From the NCBI RefSeq assembly GCF_036320965.1, contig NC_092241.1, positions 23,056,541 through 23,120,540 of the forward strand: a stretch of DNA of 64,000 nucleotides, written 5' to 3'. Below the pieces are notes generated by a model, which ran no database searches, had not been told where the DNA came from, and saw nothing but the letters and a program-made list of their open reading frames with translations. Source of the DNA: Panulirus ornatus (lineage: Eukaryota > Arthropoda > Malacostraca > Decapoda > Palinuridae). The translations under genes were made by a program, and so were the position numbers. Shown here piece by piece: positions 60,851 to 64,000 of this stretch; the stretch's first letter is position 1, and each line of letters opens with the position of its first letter.

Positions 60851-60852
<2 letters not shown>
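60042..60852 (+). mobile_element. RTE-like retrotransposon copy L (3' part)
   Basis: Plus-strand, 5' truncated at [16 protein letters not shown]. Intact C-terminal frame and short-type 3' UTR with a long G run (60770-60780) and terminal hairpin at 60816-60829, then A8 and (TA)n. Confidence 0.92.
60048..60659 (+). CDS. RTE-like ORF2 C-terminal region, open fragment
   Basis: 203 open codons: [100 protein letters not shown] and [20 protein letters not shown], to the natural stop. This is the post-RT thumb/basic region. It has no catalytic RT motif and cannot act alone. No disabling change is seen, so the insertion is probably recent. Confidence 0.75.
   Translation: MSLNGEKLEEVKCFRYLGVDLAADGTMEAEVDHRVGEGAKILGALKNVWKSRTLSRKAKMGMFEGIVVPTMLYGCEAWAMDRVVRRRMDVQEMRCLRTMCGVRWFDRVSNVRVREMCGNKKSVVERAEEGVLKWFGHMERMSEERLTKRIYVSEVEGTRRRGRPNWRWKDGVKKILCDRGLNMQEGERRARNRVNWSDVVYRG

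Positions 60853-60911
<59 letters not shown>
60853..60911. repeat. (TA)n microsatellite between RTE copies L and J
   Basis: About 28 TA units following the A-run of copy L. Copy J begins at its right edge in the same orientation. Confidence 0.96.
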
Positions 60912-60914
<3 letters not shown>

Positions 60915-62310
60915 AAGAGAGCAAAGTGATTGGTTCCCAGTGAATGTCGATGTACGGCAGGGGTGCTTGATGTCTCTACAGTCGTTTAATTTGTTTACGG
61001 ATGAGGTTGTTAGGGAGGTAATCGCAAGAGTTTTGGAAAGAGGGGAAAGTATGCAGTCTGCTGTGGATATGAGAGCTTGGGAAGTGGGTCAGTTGTTGTT
61101 CGCTAATGATACACCGCTGGTGGCTGATTCCGATGAGAAAGTGCAGAAGCTGGTGACTGAGTTTGGTCAAGTGTGTGAAAGAAGAAAGCTGAGAGTAAAT
61201 GTGAATAAGAACAAGGTTATTAGGTTCAGTAGGGTTGAGGGCAAGTTAATTAGGAGGTAAGTTTGAATGGAGAAAAACTGGAGGAAGAGAAGTGTTTTAA
61301 ATATCTGGGAGTGGATTTGCCAGCTAATGGAACCATGGAAGCGTGAGTCACAGGGTGAGGGAGGGGGATGAAGGTTCTAGGAGCGTTGAATAGTATGTGG
61401 AAGGTGAAAACGTTATCTCAGAGAGCTATAATGGGTATATTTGAAGGAATAGTGGTTCCAACAATGTTATATGTTTGCGAGGAGTGGGCTATAGATATGG
61501 TTGTGTGGAGGAGGGTGGACGTGTTGAAAATGAGATGTTTGAAGACACTGTGGCGTGAGGTGGTTTGATCGAGTAAGTAATGAAAGGGTAGGAGAGATAT
61601 GTGGTAATAAAAAGAGTGTGGTTGAGAGAACAGAAGAGGGTGTATTGAAATGGTTTGGTCACATGGAGAGAATGAGTGAGGAAAGATTGCCAAAGAGGAT
61701 ATATGTGTTAGAGGTGGAGGGAACGTGGCGAAGTGGGAGACCAAATTGGAGGTGGTAAGATGGAGTGAAAAAGATTTTGAGCGATTGGGGCCTGAACGTA
61801 CAGGAGGGTGAAACGCGTGCAAGGAATATAGTGAATTGGAACGCTCTGGTATACCGGGGTAGACGTGCTGTCAATTGATTGAACCAGGGCATGTGAAGCG
61901 TCTGTGGTAAACCATGAAAGTTTTGTTGGACCTGGATGTGGAAAGGAAACTGTGGTTTCAGTGCATTGCACATGACAGCTAGAGACTGAGTGTGAACGAA
62001 TGTGGCCTTTGTTGTCTTTTCCTAGTACTACCTCGCTTGCGCATAGGGGACGGGAGTGCCATTTCATGTGTGGTGGGGTGGCGACGGGAATGGGTGAAGG
62101 AAGGAAGTATGAATATGTGCGTATATATATAAGTATAAACCTGTGAATGTATGTGTATCTATGCGTTGAAATGTATAGGTATGTATATATGCGCGTGTGG
62201 GCGTGTATGTATATGTATGTGTATGTAGGTGGGTTGGGCCAATCCTTCGTCTGTTACCTTGCGCTACCTCGCTAACGTGGGAGACAGCGATAAAGTATAT
62301 AACTATAGAT
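60912..62310 (+). mobile_element. RTE-like retrotransposon copy J (long 3'-UTR type, decayed)
   Basis: Starts at GREQSDWFPVNVDVRQGC in RT. The catalytic box is FANDTPLVAD (first Asp to Asn). The frame is open to 61260 (ending KLIRR), then broken, with C-terminal remnants at 61368-61568 and 61555-61758. A full long-type 3' UTR follows, with the internal module near 62025 and terminal hairpin at 62268-62281, then a short A/T-rich end without (TA)n. Confidence 0.88.
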
Positions 62311-63350
62311 AAATAGATTGTGCAAAACTGTTACCACATTGCTGCACATACTAACAAATATCATATATTCTTATTCGAATGAGAAATCCTGAATTGAAAC
62401 TTAATCATTCCATGAACAATGACCCACTTCATTAGTAACATTCATTAATCGGATTCCCTTCATTAAACATGCAGCACCAGGAGTTTCTGACATGATTATG
62501 GAAATAAGTTATTATGTTTTATGAAAATGAATCATCGTGAAGCTTATCAAGAACAATTTAGTTACCAGCCTGAGTGACAGAGGACACCGTATATATGTTT
62601 GCTACGAGAGAAGATTGAATAAAAAGACAGTTAGTTTACTGGAAGGTCTGGCAGTAATATCGTTGATATGTATTCCTACATGTGTAAGATTAATTTACTG
62701 ATTCATGATTCATTAAGCAACATCTGCTGCGGCCTTAATTGGCCTCATATATTTAGTCCCTAGCCATAAAACATCCCGGAACGAGAGACGAATATCTCTT
62801 ACTGCAATCAGTGATAAAGAGGACACCATGAACCTCCTCATTACGATAGTGCTCCTCCCGTAGTTAGCTCATACGTGTTACCCAAAAGAACACATGAACT
62901 CAATATTCACCCAAGTTCATTAGCTCATCTTGTACTGATGTTCATGCCCTTAGTAGGGAGCACACAGATGGAATCAGATATGTTGAAACTTTCAAGACAG
63001 AATCTCATTTGATATCCCGGGGCTGCAGCATCCCAGGACTTCACAGACATCACACAGTATCAGCTTGCCAGACGACCAGGATAAGGTTCATGACCTTCGG
63101 CATCGTAGCTGGCGGGATAAGAGAGAAGTACAGACATGAAATGCATCTAAAATTCTATTGTATTTTGAGGACCTTTAGTAAATGCTCCTACAATTCTGAA
63201 GCTCCAGTCCCTACAAGAACAGTAAAGTGATGGACTCGACTTTAGCAAGATATAGGACGAGACAGTCAGTAATCCTTACTGTTAATTGGCGATATTATGA
63301 TGTAGCCAAAGGGTAATTCTCGCTAGAGTAACAGCCGAGGTCAGGTAATG
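62311..63350. other. Unique sequence, nothing recognised
   Basis: No gene or repeat family recognised. The 73-codon frame at 63009-63230 has no motif. Confidence 0.5.
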
Positions 63351-63858
<508 letters not shown>

Positions 63859-63873
63859 ATATATATATATATG

Positions 63874-63968
<95 letters not shown>
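63859..63968. repeat. (TA)n microsatellite
   Basis: About 50 TA units with GTAT and ACAT interruptions, running from the tail of the SINE-like unit to another RTE copy. Confidence 0.97.
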
Positions 63969-63971
<3 letters not shown>

Positions 63972-64000
63972 TCTTCCGCAAAGCTTTTACTACCTCTTCT
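63969..64000 (-). mobile_element. RTE-like retrotransposon copy cut by the window edge
   Basis: The last 32 bases read, on the minus strand, [10 protein letters not shown] as in copies B, D and F. The copy's more 5' part lies beyond the window, and its 3' part is replaced by (TA)n, so this copy is truncated on its 3' side. Confidence 0.7.

Overview
This 64-kb window looks like intergenic, repeat-saturated DNA from a large eukaryotic genome. It is most likely an arthropod, and probably a decapod crustacean. That is inferred from the non-LTR retrotransposon families, long (TA)n, (CA)n and (CT)n microsatellites, several kb-scale minisatellites, and the lack of bacterial-style gene packing. The species cannot be read from the sequence. 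I found no complete host gene. The only non-repeat open stretch I would flag is a possible exon on the minus strand at 38,263-38,545, and it is weak.

The dominant component is one family of RTE-like non-LTR retrotransposon (APE-type endonuclease, reverse transcriptase, C-terminal basic region), present as about fifteen 5'-truncated copies: A1/A2 (3.0-5.5 kb), B (17.7-19.9), C and D (27.5-31.6), E and E2 (31.7-34.1), F (34.4-36.7), G, G2 and H (42.3-48.1), I (51.0-54.0), K and L (58.2-60.9), J (60.9-62.3), and one running off the right edge. Copy F keeps a 706-codon open frame with all RT motifs. Every other long copy has stops, frameshifts or a damaged catalytic motif. Two 3'-UTR types are seen, short and long, and both end in a small hairpin module followed by an A-rich or (TA)n tail. 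Many copies are bounded by (TA)n at both ends, and several are head-to-head across a (TA)n tract.

Other mobile DNA: two 5'-truncated Penelope-like elements with GIY-YIG domains (16.6-17.5 kb on plus, 20.3-20.9 kb on minus) and a third Penelope-type tail (48.1-48.3 kb). One tail carries a hammerhead-ribozyme-like motif, a second has it with an invariant core base changed, and the third is more decayed. There is also a decayed jockey-like element (22.7-26.1 kb), two decayed CR1-like RT fragments (10.4-12.0 kb and 21.8-22.7 kb), a tRNA-derived SINE joined to RTE copy A2 (5.45-5.62 kb), and a SINE-like unit (63.6-63.86 kb) whose 3' end matches the RTE tail.

Tandem arrays: minisatellites with units of about 37 bp (7.0-8.7 kb), 22 bp (8.8-9.2), 21 bp (12.27-15.87), 21 bp (38.0-38.26), 50 bp (39.2-39.5), 32 bp (40.6-41.5), 29 bp (49.9-50.1), 33 bp (54.4-55.6) and 40 bp (55.65-56.6). 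They give long open frames on both strands that are artefacts of unit length and composition, not genes. The window reads as a graveyard of nested retroelements in which retrotransposon tails, microsatellites and later insertions have built on one another.
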